A stretch of 64,000 bases of DNA from Promicromonospora sukumoe 327MFSha3.1 (GTDB lineage: Bacteria > Actinomycetota > Actinomycetes > Actinomycetales > Cellulomonadaceae). Under the pieces are notes generated by a model. It was not told the DNA's origin. It searched no databases and worked only from the letters and a program-made list of their open reading frames with translations. A program made the translations under genes and the position numbers. The stretch is from the NCBI RefSeq assembly GCF_000385135.1, contig NZ_ARQM01000012.1, forward strand, positions 1-64,000, read 5' to 3'. This document shows, piece after piece, positions 8,448 to 16,367 of the stretch; within the stretch, counting starts at the first letter, position 1, and each line of letters begins with the position of its first letter.

Positions 8448-10430
8448 ATGCGGATCCCCACCACTCCCCTGACCGAGGTGCCCGCCTGGGCGGTGCTCGA
8501 ACGCCGCCTGTTCGACGCGACCGAGGAGGCCTGGCGACTCTTCGCCGCGCGGTACTGCGGCCCCGACGGCCGCATCCTGCACGCCGGCGGGTTCGAGCAC
8601 CGCGACGGCGTGGACGACCTCTACGAGCCGTTCTTCAACTGGCCGGCCTTCTACGCCCTGGGCGGCAGCGACGACGTGCTCGACGCCGCCAAGCACCACT
8701 TCGAGGGCGTGACGGCGCAGCTCACCGAGGCCGGCATGCTCAGCGGCGAGTACGAGAACGGGTACGACTGGTTCCACCAGGGCGAGTCGCTCCTGTTCTT
8801 CTACGGCCTGTGCGCCGCCGACCCGGGCGACGAGCGGTTCGCCGAGCGCGCCCGGCGGTTCGCCCGGCTGTACACCGACCCGGCCCACGGCAACTACGAC
8901 CCGGCGCGCAACATCGTCACCGCGCCGCACAACGGGGCCCGCGGCCCGCTCCCCGGGCTGGGTCCCGAGTGGCTGACCTACCCGGCCTCGCTCGACTACA
9001 TGGAGGCCTACGGCCTCCCGCTGCACGGGCTGCCGGGCATCACGCGCTGGTCCGACCTCGAGGACCCGGCCAGGGCCCAGCTCATGGGCGACGAGATGCA
9101 GCGCCGCGCCGCCGGCGACACCGCCGTCAACCTCGCTGCCACCTCCCTGGTGACCAACTCCTGGCTGTACGACGGCGACGCCGCGTCGGCCGGGTGGGTG
9201 GCCCGGTACGTCGGCGGGTGGCGCGAGCGGGCCGCCGCGGCAGGCGGGCTCATGCCCGACAACGTGGCGCCCGACGGCGTCGTCGGCGGCCTGCACGACG
9301 GCGCCTGGTACGGCGGGCACTACGGCTGGACCTGGCCCCACGGCCTGCACTCGGTGGGCATGAGCACGCTGATCGGCGCGATCAACGCGTCGTTCGTCTC
9401 GGGCGCGGCCTCGGGCCCCGACGGGGCCGGGGCGCGCGACGACGGCCCGCTCGACCTGGTGCGCACCATGCTCGACACGGTGCTGGACCAGGCGGTCACC
9501 GCGCCGGTCACCGAGACGCCGTTCAGCCTGCGCGGGAGCTGGCTGGAACGGCTCGGGCCGCACGCCGCCGAGCCCGCGCTGCTGGTGCCCTACCGATACG
9601 GCGCCGAGGGCTGGTTCGACTTCGGCCCCTTGCAGCTCGACCTGCCGACCTGGCTGTGGTGGTGGACCCGCGACCCGAACGACCGCGAGCGCCTGGACCG
9701 CGTGCTCGACGGCACGCCCGGCGCGCGCGAGGTGCGGCCGTTCCGCGACAAGGTGGAGGCGGGGCACGAGGGCCCGTGGCTCACGTTCCTCGACGGCGCG
9801 CTCCCGGACTACCCCGAGCGGGCGCTGTCGATGGCGCTGGGGCAGCTCGCGCGCCGGGTCGCGGTGATGGAGGCCGAGCCCGTGGACCCGGAGACGGTGC
9901 ACCTGCACTTCTGGCAGCGGGCCAACCCCGTGGTCACGGAGGTGCTGGGGCAGCTCGTCACAGGTACGCCCCAGACGCTCTACAACGGCGGGCTGCCGTT
10001 CGCCGCCGTGAGCTACACCGACGCCGACCGGTCGCGGCCGGGCCTGCCGCCGGACGTCGCGGCCCTGGTCACGCGGCTGGACGGCGACCCCCGGGCGGGC
10101 CAGGTGGAGCTGACGCTGGTCAACCTGTCGCCCACGCGTGCCCGGCGGGTGCGGGTGCGGCCGGGGCGGTTCGGGGAGCAGCGCCTGACCGGCGTCGTGA
10201 CCCGGGGCGAGACCGGCGGCGTCTACCCGGGGCCGTCGACGGCGTCGGCCGGGCGGGCGGGGACGCCCACCTCGGCGACCGTGCCGCTGGAGGCCGCCGA
10301 CCTGCTCGTGGAGCTGCCACCCTCCCACCGCGCCGACCTGGTGCTGCTGACCGCCCCCGCCACGACCGCGCCGCGCCACGAGCCCGCCGCGACCATCCAC
10401 CCCCAGCCCCGAGAAGGAGCATCCTCATGA
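8448..10430 (+). CDS. Uncharacterised 660-aa protein, probable alpha/alpha-barrel carbohydrate-active enzyme
   Basis: I do not recognise a named family. The protein has no signal peptide or membrane segment, so it should work on imported sugars. The first 430 or so residues look like an (alpha/alpha)6 toroid, rich in Trp, Tyr and acidic residues (DLYEPFFNWPAFYALGG, ENGYDWFHQGESLLFFYG, HYGWTWPHGLH). After about residue 530 it turns into beta strands (VELTLVNLSPTRARRVRVR), as in glycosidases with a C-terminal beta-sandwich. The gene starts 4 nt after the permease gene and overlaps the aldolase gene by 4 nt (ATGA), so it is part of the fucose operon. A glycosidase, lyase or epimerase role on a fucosylated oligosaccharide is inference only. 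Confidence 0.75.
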   Translation: MRIPTTPLTEVPAWAVLERRLFDATEEAWRLFAARYCGPDGRILHAGGFEHRDGVDDLYEPFFNWPAFYALGGSDDVLDAAKHHFEGVTAQLTEAGMLSGEYENGYDWFHQGESLLFFYGLCAADPGDERFAERARRFARLYTDPAHGNYDPARNIVTAPHNGARGPLPGLGPEWLTYPASLDYMEAYGLPLHGLPGITRWSDLEDPARAQLMGDEMQRRAAGDTAVNLAATSLVTNSWLYDGDAASAGWVARYVGGWRERAAAAGGLMPDNVAPDGVVGGLHDGAWYGGHYGWTWPHGLHSVGMSTLIGAINASFVSGAASGPDGAGARDDGPLDLVRTMLDTVLDQAVTAPVTETPFSLRGSWLERLGPHAAEPALLVPYRYGAEGWFDFGPLQLDLPTWLWWWTRDPNDRERLDRVLDGTPGAREVRPFRDKVEAGHEGPWLTFLDGALPDYPERALSMALGQLARRVAVMEAEPVDPETVHLHFWQRANPVVTEVLGQLVTGTPQTLYNGGLPFAAVSYTDADRSRPGLPPDVAALVTRLDGDPRAGQVELTLVNLSPTRARRVRVRPGRFGEQRLTGVVTRGETGGVYPGPSTASAGRAGTPTSATVPLEAADLLVELPPSHRADLVLLTAPATTAPRHEPAATIHPQPREGASS

Positions 10431-11257
10431 CCGAAGCGCTCACCAGGACCGGCGCCGACGGCCTGCCCACCGACCCCACGGCGGGTCTGGTCCGGCCGGA
10501 CGTCACGCTCCCCGTGCGGGGCGAGCCGTTCGAGCGGGCCGACGCCGGCACGCTGGCGCGGCTGGGCGAGGTGTCCTCGGCCACGGCCTGCGCCAAGCTG
10601 CACGGGCTGGGCATCCGCCGCTCGTTCGTCGAGGGCCCGCGCCCCCTGTCACCCGGGTACCGGGTGGTCGGCTCGGCCCTCACGCTGCAGTTCATGCCGC
10701 AGCGCGAGGACCTGGCCGCGGGCGACGAGCAGGAGTACGTGGAGCGGCACACCGCCCTGTGGCACGTGCTGGAGACCACGCAGCCCGGCGACGTGCTGGT
10801 GATCCAGGCGTTCGGCAGCCGCTTCTCGGGCTGCCTCGGCGACATCCTGGCTCGCTACTTCCAGCGCAAGGGCGGGGCCGGCGTCGTCGTCGACGGCCGG
10901 ATCCGCGACTCCGGGAAGATCCGTGACCTCGGGCTGCCCGTGTGGTCCACCGGCGTCACGCCGCACTACGCCTCCCAGTCCGAGCTGTTCCCCTGGGCGT
11001 TCGACGTGCCCGTCGCCGTGGGCGGCGTGCTCTGCATGCCCGGCGACCTCGTGGTCGCCGACGACGACGGCCCCGTCATCGTGCCGCGCGCGATGGCCGA
11101 CCAGGTGATCGACTCGGCCAGCGACCACGAGGAGTGGGAGGTGTTCAGCCGGCAGCGCCTTGACGAGGGCGCGCGGCTGAGCGACTACTACCCGCTGACC
11201 CCCGACACCCGAGGGGAGTTCGAGGCATGGCGTTCCGCGCAGCCCTCCGCCCGCTGA
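10427..11257 (+). CDS. RraA-like class II pyruvate aldolase
   Basis: This 276-aa protein has the RraA/HMG-aldolase fold. The metal- and substrate-binding signature GVVVDGRIRD lies near residues 145-156 and is the active-site motif of true aldolases of this family (4-hydroxy-4-methyl-2-oxoglutarate aldolase and relatives). In this operon the expected substrate is a 2-keto-3-deoxy-sugar acid such as 2-keto-3-deoxy-L-fuconate, giving pyruvate and lactaldehyde. This is inferred from context. The N-terminal 25 residues exceed the usual RraA start. The ATG at 10427 overlaps the preceding stop (ATGA) and has GAGAAGGAG upstream. Annotation as RNase E inhibitor would be misleading here. Confidence 0.85.
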   Translation: MTEALTRTGADGLPTDPTAGLVRPDVTLPVRGEPFERADAGTLARLGEVSSATACAKLHGLGIRRSFVEGPRPLSPGYRVVGSALTLQFMPQREDLAAGDEQEYVERHTALWHVLETTQPGDVLVIQAFGSRFSGCLGDILARYFQRKGGAGVVVDGRIRDSGKIRDLGLPVWSTGVTPHYASQSELFPWAFDVPVAVGGVLCMPGDLVVADDDGPVIVPRAMADQVIDSASDHEEWEVFSRQRLDEGARLSDYYPLTPDTRGEFEAWRSAQPSAR

Positions 11258-12219
11258 GCCCGGCGCCGAGCCACGTCGGGCACGAGCCCGGCCCCGAAGC
11301 GGCCGTGACGACCACGTTCGGCCTGGGCTGCGCGCCCATCGGCAACCTGTTCGTACCCGTGGCCGAGGCCGCCGCCGAGGCGACCGTGGGCCGCGCCCTG
11401 GACCGCGGCGTGCGGTTCTTCGACACCGCCCCGCACTACGGCGAGGGCGTCAGCGAGCGACGGCTCGGTGCCGCCCTGGCGGGCGTCGACCGCGACGGTG
11501 TCGTGATCGCCACCAAGGTGGGGCGCACCATCGTGGACGCCGACGGCGCCCCCGTGCCCGTCGGCGGTACCGGGGTCAGCACCGTCGGCGACCTGAGCCG
11601 CGACGGCGTGCTGCGCTCGCTGGAGGGCAGCCTGCTGCGACTCGGCACCGACCGCGTGGACCTGCTCTACCTGCACGACCCGCACGACGTCGACGCCGCG
11701 CTGCGTGGCGCCCTGCCCGCGCTCCTGGAGCTCCGCGACCAGGGCGTGGTGCGCGCGGTCGGCGTGGGCATGGGGCACAACGCGCCGGTCGCGCGCCTGG
11801 TGCGGGAGGCCGCGGACGCGCTCGACGTCGTCATGCCCGCCGGGCGGGTCACGCTGCTGGACCGCACGGCCGAGACCGACCTGCTCCCCGCCGCACGCGA
11901 GCGGGGCGTGGGCGTGATCGCCGCGGGCGTGTATAACTCCGGGGTGCTCGCCGACCCCGTGGGCGCGCCGTTCTTCGAGTACCACGCCGCCGGCCCGGAG
12001 CAGGTGGACCGGGCGCTGCACATGGCCGCCGCGTGCGCGGATGCCGGGCTGCCCCTGGCGGCGGCCGCCGCGCGGTACCCGTTGCGGGTCGCGGGGGTCG
12101 AGGCGGTCGTCGTGGGGGCGCGCACCCCGGCCGAGGTCGACGTCTTCGCCGACGCCGCCGCGGCCGACGTGCCCGAGGACCTGTGGGCCGCGCTGGACGC
12201 GGCCCCGGCCCGGGCATGA
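11227..12219 (+). CDS. Aldo-keto reductase, L-fucose (D-threo-aldose 1-) dehydrogenase type
   Basis: It probably oxidises L-fucose to L-fuconolactone with NAD(P)+ in the cytoplasm. The 330-aa TIM barrel shows the AKR tetrad: Asp66 and Tyr71 (FFDTAPHYG), Lys97 (ATKVGR) and His150 (YLHDPHD). The GLGCAPIGNLF start and DTAPHYGEGVSERRLG block resemble D-threo-aldose 1-dehydrogenases rather than general AKRs. The start chosen is ATG 11227, with GGGGAG upstream, giving a 31-nt overlap with the aldolase gene. A GTG at 11305 would remove a 26-residue tail that is not family-like and is a fair alternative. The next gene overlaps by 4 nt. Confidence 0.88.
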   Translation: MAFRAALRPLSPAPSHVGHEPGPEAAVTTTFGLGCAPIGNLFVPVAEAAAEATVGRALDRGVRFFDTAPHYGEGVSERRLGAALAGVDRDGVVIATKVGRTIVDADGAPVPVGGTGVSTVGDLSRDGVLRSLEGSLLRLGTDRVDLLYLHDPHDVDAALRGALPALLELRDQGVVRAVGVGMGHNAPVARLVREAADALDVVMPAGRVTLLDRTAETDLLPAARERGVGVIAAGVYNSGVLADPVGAPFFEYHAAGPEQVDRALHMAAACADAGLPLAAAAARYPLRVAGVEAVVVGARTPAEVDVFADAAAADVPEDLWAALDAAPARA

Positions 12220-13091
12220 GCGGGTCTCCCGGGGCGCGCGGCGGCCCGCCGGCCGGCGGGATCGTCGACGCCCACGTGCACCTCTGGGACACCGGTGCGA
12301 TGCGGATCTCCTGGTTCGCCGAGCACCTGGGCCTGCCCCGGCGGGTCGGCCCGGCAGACCTGGCCCGCGCCGTGGCGACCGCCCCGGTGCCGGTACGCGC
12401 CGCCGTCGCCGTCCAGGCCGCCGACACCGAGGGCGAGGCCCGCTGGCTCGCCGCACACGCCGCGGCCCACGGCCCGCTGCCCGGACCTGTCGTGCCGCAG
12501 TACGACGCCCGCCCCGGCGACCCGGACGCCTGGGCGGGCATGGCCCAGCCCCTGCTCGACGACGGCGTGCCCGTCGCCGGCCTCCGGCTCGCCGTCCCCG
12601 GCGCGGCCGCCGACCTGTCCGACGTCGCCGGGCTGGACGCCCTGTGCGCCGGGCTCGCCGGCACCGGCCGGGTGCTGGAGACGCTCGTGCGCCCCGCGCA
12701 GCTCCCCGCCGTCGCCGCGCTGGCCGACCGGCACCCGGCGCTGGACGTCGTCGTCTGCCACCTGGGGCTCGGCACCGGCCCGCCCGACGAGGCATGGCGC
12801 GCCGCGCTCGCCGACGCCGCCGAGCGCCCGCGCGTGCACGCCAAGCTGTCCGGCCTCCACACCACGGACCCCGAGGACGCCCGCCGGGTCGTCGCGGCCG
12901 CACGCGCCGCCGTCGACCTGCTGGGGACGGACCGGCTGCTGTTCGGCAGCGACTGGCCGATGTCGGCGCGGGTCGCGCCGTACGCCGAGATCGTCGGGCG
13001 CACCGCCCGCGCTCTCCCCCGGCTCGGTGACCCCGCGACGTCGGCCCTGTGGTCGGGTACGGCCGCGCGGCTCTACGGGATCACGGGTTGA
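12216..13091 (+). CDS. Amidohydrolase, probable L-fuconolactonase
   Basis: A 291-aa amidohydrolase-2 family TIM barrel. Metal-site residues are visible as the HxH of DAHVHLWD (near residue 21), the His of VVCHLGLG (near 183) and the Asp of FGSDWP (near 246). The DAHVHLWD...SWF opening is typical of L-fucono- and L-rhamnono-lactone hydrolases. It would open L-fuconolactone to L-fuconate, directly after the dehydrogenase whose gene it overlaps (ATGA). It ends the 5361-13091 operon and converges with a phosphatase gene 10 nt away. Confidence 0.85.
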   Translation: MSGSPGARGGPPAGGIVDAHVHLWDTGAMRISWFAEHLGLPRRVGPADLARAVATAPVPVRAAVAVQAADTEGEARWLAAHAAAHGPLPGPVVPQYDARPGDPDAWAGMAQPLLDDGVPVAGLRLAVPGAAADLSDVAGLDALCAGLAGTGRVLETLVRPAQLPAVAALADRHPALDVVVCHLGLGTGPPDEAWRAALADAAERPRVHAKLSGLHTTDPEDARRVVAAARAAVDLLGTDRLLFGSDWPMSARVAPYAEIVGRTARALPRLGDPATSALWSGTAARLYGITG

Positions 13092-13101
13092 CGGGAGCGC
13101 C

Positions 13102-14784
13102 CTACCAGGCGGCGGCGCGCACCATCACGATCGCCACGTCGTCCCCGGCCGAGCCGGAGAGCATGCCCGACAGCGCCACCTGCACGACGGCGGGGAGCTC
13201 CTCGGTGTGCGTCCCCGCGAGCACCTTGGCCAGCTGGTCCAGGCGCGCGCGGAGGCGGTCGTCACGCGTCTCGATCAGCCCGTCGGTGTAGAGCACCAGC
13301 GTGTCGCCGGGGCCGATGTCGACCGCGTGGTCCCGGCGCGCCACCCCGGGATCCATCCCGAGCAGCAGGTCGTTGCGAACCTGCAGGATCTCGCTCGTGC
13401 CGTCGGCCCGGACCAGGATCGGCGGCAGGTGACCCGCGCTCGACCACCGGACCGTGCGCGCCTCCTCCCGCGACCCCGCGGCCTTCTCGACGCGCGCCAC
13501 GAGGGCGGTAGCCGTCGCCGCCCGTCCGAGCGCGAGGCCGTCGATCGCCGCGTCGACGCGCTCAAGCACGCGCGCCGGCGTCTCCTGGCTGTCGTACCCG
13601 ATCGCGCGGACGAGGGCACGGAGCTGCCCCATCGCGACCGCCGCGTCCAGGTCGTGCCCGATGACGTCGCCGATCACCAGGGTCGCCGCGCCGTCACGCG
13701 TCGCGAACGCGTCGTACCAGTCGCCCCCGATGTCCCGCTCGACGGCGGCCGGCTGGTAGTGCACGACCACCTCCAGGTCGTCGAGCCGCGGCGGTTCGGT
13801 GAGCACGGCCTGCTGCAGCGCCAGGGACACCTCGGTGGCCCGGACCCGCTCCTCCTCCGAGTGCACGGCCCGCAGCCGCAGCGCGTCGTCGTGGACGCGC
13901 CGCCGGACGACGTCCCGCAGCGCGGAGGTGACCGTCGTCGCCAGGACCATCATGAAGCGGGCGTAGTCCGCGTCCCACGGCCGCACCACGCTGCCGCGCA
14001 GGACGAGCGCGGCGATGACGCCGCTGCCCTGGCCGGACTTCACGGGCTTGACCACCGTGCCCGGGACCACCTGGCGCCGGCCGGTACGGAGCGCGCGGAG
14101 GACGAGCGGCAGCTCGCTCGGCCCCGCGGCGTCCCCGGACTCCAGGATCGCCTCGGGACCGCTCGCGGCGTAGACCGCGACCCGGGCGACGTCCGGGCTG
14201 GCCGCCAGCACATCGACCACGGGCTGCGCGAAGCTCCGCAGGTCGGTGAACGTCGCGGGCAGGACTCCGTGCACGTTGCCCAGCAAGGCCAGGCGCCGCT
14301 GGTTCACCACCTCGAGCGTGGTCTCGGTCGCGATGTCCAGCACACCGACGACCCGGCCGTCGTCGTCGGACAGCGGGCTGTAGGAGAAGGTGAAGTAGGT
14401 CTCCTCGGCGTACCCCGAGCGGTTCATCAGCAGGTAGAGGTCGCGGCTGAGCGTCGGCTCGCCGGTCCTCAGCACGGCGTCGAACAGGGGGCCGATGTCG
14501 TCCCAGATCTCCGCCCAGATCACCCGGGCCGGCGCGCCCAGCGCGACGGGGTGCTTGTCCGTGCCGAGCATGTCCCGGTAGCCGTCGTTGTAGATCAGCG
14601 TCAGGTCCGGGCCCCAGACCATCATCACGGGGAACCGGGTCGAGTAGCACAGCCGCACGGCGTGCCGCAGCGACTCCGGCCATGCGTCGGGCGGACCGAG
14701 CGGCGTGGCCTCCCACGCGACGGTCCGGGCCTCGTGGCCGACGGCGCTGCGTGCCGTCGCCTCCTCGAACCACCCCGATTTCAC
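13102..14784 (-). CDS. PAS-GAF-PP2C (SpoIIE/RsbU-type) serine phosphatase
   Basis: A 560-aa signalling phosphatase. A PAS domain (about residues 40-165, containing MMVWGPDLTLIYND and an FTFSYSPL core) is followed by a GAF-like domain (about 175-310) and a PP2C/SpoIIE domain (about 345-558). Its metal-binding Asp residues are in DIGGDWYDAF, VIGDVIGHD and LYTDGLIE. Such proteins dephosphorylate anti-sigma antagonists in partner-switching stress circuits. No antagonist or anti-sigma gene is nearby. The GTG start at 14784 sits 6 nt after a TACGAT -10 hexamer with no Shine-Dalgarno sequence, so the mRNA is probably leaderless. It separates the two halves of the fucose locus without an obvious functional link. 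Confidence 0.92.
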   Translation of the reverse strand: MKSGWFEEATARSAVGHEARTVAWEATPLGPPDAWPESLRHAVRLCYSTRFPVMMVWGPDLTLIYNDGYRDMLGTDKHPVALGAPARVIWAEIWDDIGPLFDAVLRTGEPTLSRDLYLLMNRSGYAEETYFTFSYSPLSDDDGRVVGVLDIATETTLEVVNQRRLALLGNVHGVLPATFTDLRSFAQPVVDVLAASPDVARVAVYAASGPEAILESGDAAGPSELPLVLRALRTGRRQVVPGTVVKPVKSGQGSGVIAALVLRGSVVRPWDADYARFMMVLATTVTSALRDVVRRRVHDDALRLRAVHSEEERVRATEVSLALQQAVLTEPPRLDDLEVVVHYQPAAVERDIGGDWYDAFATRDGAATLVIGDVIGHDLDAAVAMGQLRALVRAIGYDSQETPARVLERVDAAIDGLALGRAATATALVARVEKAAGSREEARTVRWSSAGHLPPILVRADGTSEILQVRNDLLLGMDPGVARRDHAVDIGPGDTLVLYTDGLIETRDDRLRARLDQLAKVLAGTHTEELPAVVQVALSGMLSGSAGDDVAIVMVRAAAW

Positions 14785-14790
14785 ACGCGA

Positions 14791-14796
14791 ATCGTA
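14791..14796 (-). promoter_or_regulatory. -10 element of leaderless phosphatase promoter
   Basis: TACGAT on the minus strand is followed by 6 nt and the GTG start of the PAS-GAF-PP2C gene. Confidence 0.5.
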
Positions 14797-14871
14797 ACGA
14801 GAATCCCTCGCCGGTCTAGCCTTCCGAGGGGGTGAGCCCGGCTTGCCCCGGTTCGTTCCCCGCCCCTCCCC

Positions 14872-15543
14872 TCAGCCGGCGTCGCCGTCCTCGTCCAGCA
14901 GGGTCCCCGCCGCGTGCGCCTCGAACAGCGCCGACGCAGCGTCGGGGTCCCCGGCGTCCAGCACGTCGAGCAGGCTGCGGTGCCAGTCCGCCACCTGGTG
15001 CCAGTCCCCGGTGAACTCGGGGTCGCCGAGCAGGTGCATCGAGCGCAGGCTCGGCTCGATGATGTCCCACATGCGCGGCAGGTAGGTGTTGCCGCTCGCC
15101 TCGATGATCGCCCGGTGGAAGCCGAAGTCGAGCTCGCGGAACGCGGGCAGGTCCTGGGCCTCCACCGCGGTGTGCATCGCCGCGATGACCTCCTCGAGCC
15201 GGGCCCGCGTCTCCGCCGTCAGGCGGCCGCAGGTGAGCCGGCCCGCGAGCGCCTCCAGCGCCACACGGGCCTGCTTGGCCTGCTGGGCCTCCTCGTCGGA
15301 GTGCTTGGTCACGAAGTTGCCCTGGTGGCGCACGTGCGTGACCAGCCCCTCGTGCGCGAGCTGCTTGAGCGCGTCACGCACGGGGGCCTGGCTCACCCGC
15401 AGGCGGCGGGCGAGCTGGGACTCCACGAGCTGCTCTCCCGGGGCGAGCTGCGACGACTTGATCATCGACTTGACGAGGTCGTAGATCTGGTCGGACAGCA
15501 GCCCGCGCTCGAGACCCGGGATACCGCTCAGCGCATCAGTCAT
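14872..15543 (-). CDS. GntR-family (FadR/FCD subfamily) transcriptional regulator
   Basis: A 223-aa regulator, probably the local repressor of the fucose genes. The N-terminal winged helix (about residues 15-80) has the recognition segment VSQAPVRDALKQL. The C-terminal FCD domain carries the usual metal or acid ligand residues: Asp and His in LDFGFH, and His residues in WHRSL and FEAHAAG. The ATG at 15543 overlaps the upstream esterase stop (ATGA). A TAGGCT -10 element 6 nt before the ATG, inside the esterase coding region, suggests a second, leaderless promoter. The palindrome at 15561-15574 abuts that element, so autoregulation is likely. The effector is probably a fucose-pathway acid, by inference. 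Confidence 0.93.
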   Translation of the reverse strand: MTDALSGIPGLERGLLSDQIYDLVKSMIKSSQLAPGEQLVESQLARRLRVSQAPVRDALKQLAHEGLVTHVRHQGNFVTKHSDEEAQQAKQARVALEALAGRLTCGRLTAETRARLEEVIAAMHTAVEAQDLPAFRELDFGFHRAIIEASGNTYLPRMWDIIEPSLRSMHLLGDPEFTGDWHQVADWHRSLLDVLDAGDPDAASALFEAHAAGTLLDEDGDAG

Positions 15544-16205
15544 CCGGCCAGCCTAGCGCCATTATCGACAATCGTTTGTGCGTCGGACCGGTAGGCCGCG
15601 AGCCACGCGTCGGCGATGGCCCGCGAGCCGGTGGGCGTGGGGTGCACGCCGTCGGGCGCGAGCGACTCGGCCCCGGCGGGGCCCGCCGCCTCGGCGGCGG
15701 TGGTGAGCAGCGCGTGCAGCGGGACCAGGGCCGCCCCGGTCTCCGCGGCGAGGCGCGCCACCACGTCGCGCTTGCCCGCGAGGTCGTCGAGCCAGTCGTG
15801 CTGCTCGGCGCGCACCGGCAGCAGGAACGGCTCGATCAGCACCAGGCGCGGGGTTCCGGGAACGCGGTCCAGGAGCCGGCGGTAGGCAGCCTCGAAGTCC
15901 GCGGCGCTCGTGGGGTCGTCGCGGTCGAAGCGGCGCCACGTGTCGTTGACGCCCACGTACAGCGTGAGCACGTCGGGCGCCGAGCCGGCGATGTCCCGGT
16001 CCCAGCGCGCCTCCAGGTCGACGGCGCGGTCGCCACCGACGCCGAGGTTGCGTACCTCCGCCCCGGGCAGGTCGCCCGCGACGAGGCTGACGTAGCCGTC
16101 GCCGAGCGACGCGGCGTCCGCCCGGTCGCGGCCGGCGTCGGTGATCGAGTCGCCGACGAAGACGAGTCGTTCCGCGGCGCTGCCGCTGGTGGTACCGCTG
16201 GTCAT
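15540..16205 (-). CDS. SGNH/GDSL hydrolase (esterase), 221 aa
   Basis: A cytoplasmic-looking SGNH hydrolase with all four blocks: the nucleophile Ser in VGDSITDAG (residues 17-25), Gly in GVGGDRAVD, Asn in YVGVND, and the Asp/His pair in DGVHPTP near the C-terminus. It may deacetylate sugars. No signal peptide is seen. It is divergent from the beta-helix glycosidase and lies upstream of gntR with a 4-nt overlap. GAAGGAG upstream of the ATG supports the start. Its last codons (QTIVDNG) encode the GntR operator listed separately, so coding and regulatory sequence are shared. Confidence 0.9.
   Translation of the reverse strand: MTSGTTSGSAAERLVFVGDSITDAGRDRADAASLGDGYVSLVAGDLPGAEVRNLGVGGDRAVDLEARWDRDIAGSAPDVLTLYVGVNDTWRRFDRDDPTSAADFEAAYRRLLDRVPGTPRLVLIEPFLLPVRAEQHDWLDDLAGKRDVVARLAAETGAALVPLHALLTTAAEAAGPAGAESLAPDGVHPTPTGSRAIADAWLAAYRSDAQTIVDNGARLAG
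15550..15574 (-). promoter_or_regulatory. GntR operator and leaderless -10 element inside the esterase 3' end
   Basis: On the minus strand CGATTGTCGATAAT (15574-15561) contains the palindrome ATTGTCGATAAT. TAGGCT (15555-15550) follows 5 nt later, then 6 nt and the gntR ATG. The motif matches the two CGATTATCGATTA copies at 5257 and 16271. Position and symmetry point to self-repression by the GntR protein. Confidence 0.65.
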
Positions 16206-16263
16206 GGAGCACTCCTTCGTGTGATGAACAGGTCCGACCGTACCGGGAGCACTGGCCTGACCA

Positions 16264-16292
16264 TTGTCAGCGATTATCGATTAATGTAGCAT
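16264..16292 (+). promoter_or_regulatory. Promoter and operator of the beta-helix glycosidase gene
   Basis: TTGTCA (16264-16269) and TAGCAT (16287-16292) are 17 nt apart. The spacer contains CGATTATCGATTAATG (16271-16286), so a bound regulator would cover the promoter. The site could also affect the divergent esterase-gntR operon starting at 16205. The downstream leader is about 70 nt. Confidence 0.6.
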
Positions 16293-16367
16293 CGCTCGCG
16301 CTGCCAGCCGTAGGTCGACGTCGACCCGCAGTCCGTGACCATCACCGAAGAGGTCGGAGCACTCGCA

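Noticed and set aside
8406-10400. A 664-codon minus-strand frame over the unknown 660-aa gene
   Set aside because: I considered which strand is real. The plus strand has GC-biased third positions, domain-like Trp/Tyr patterns and operon spacing; the minus strand has none of these.
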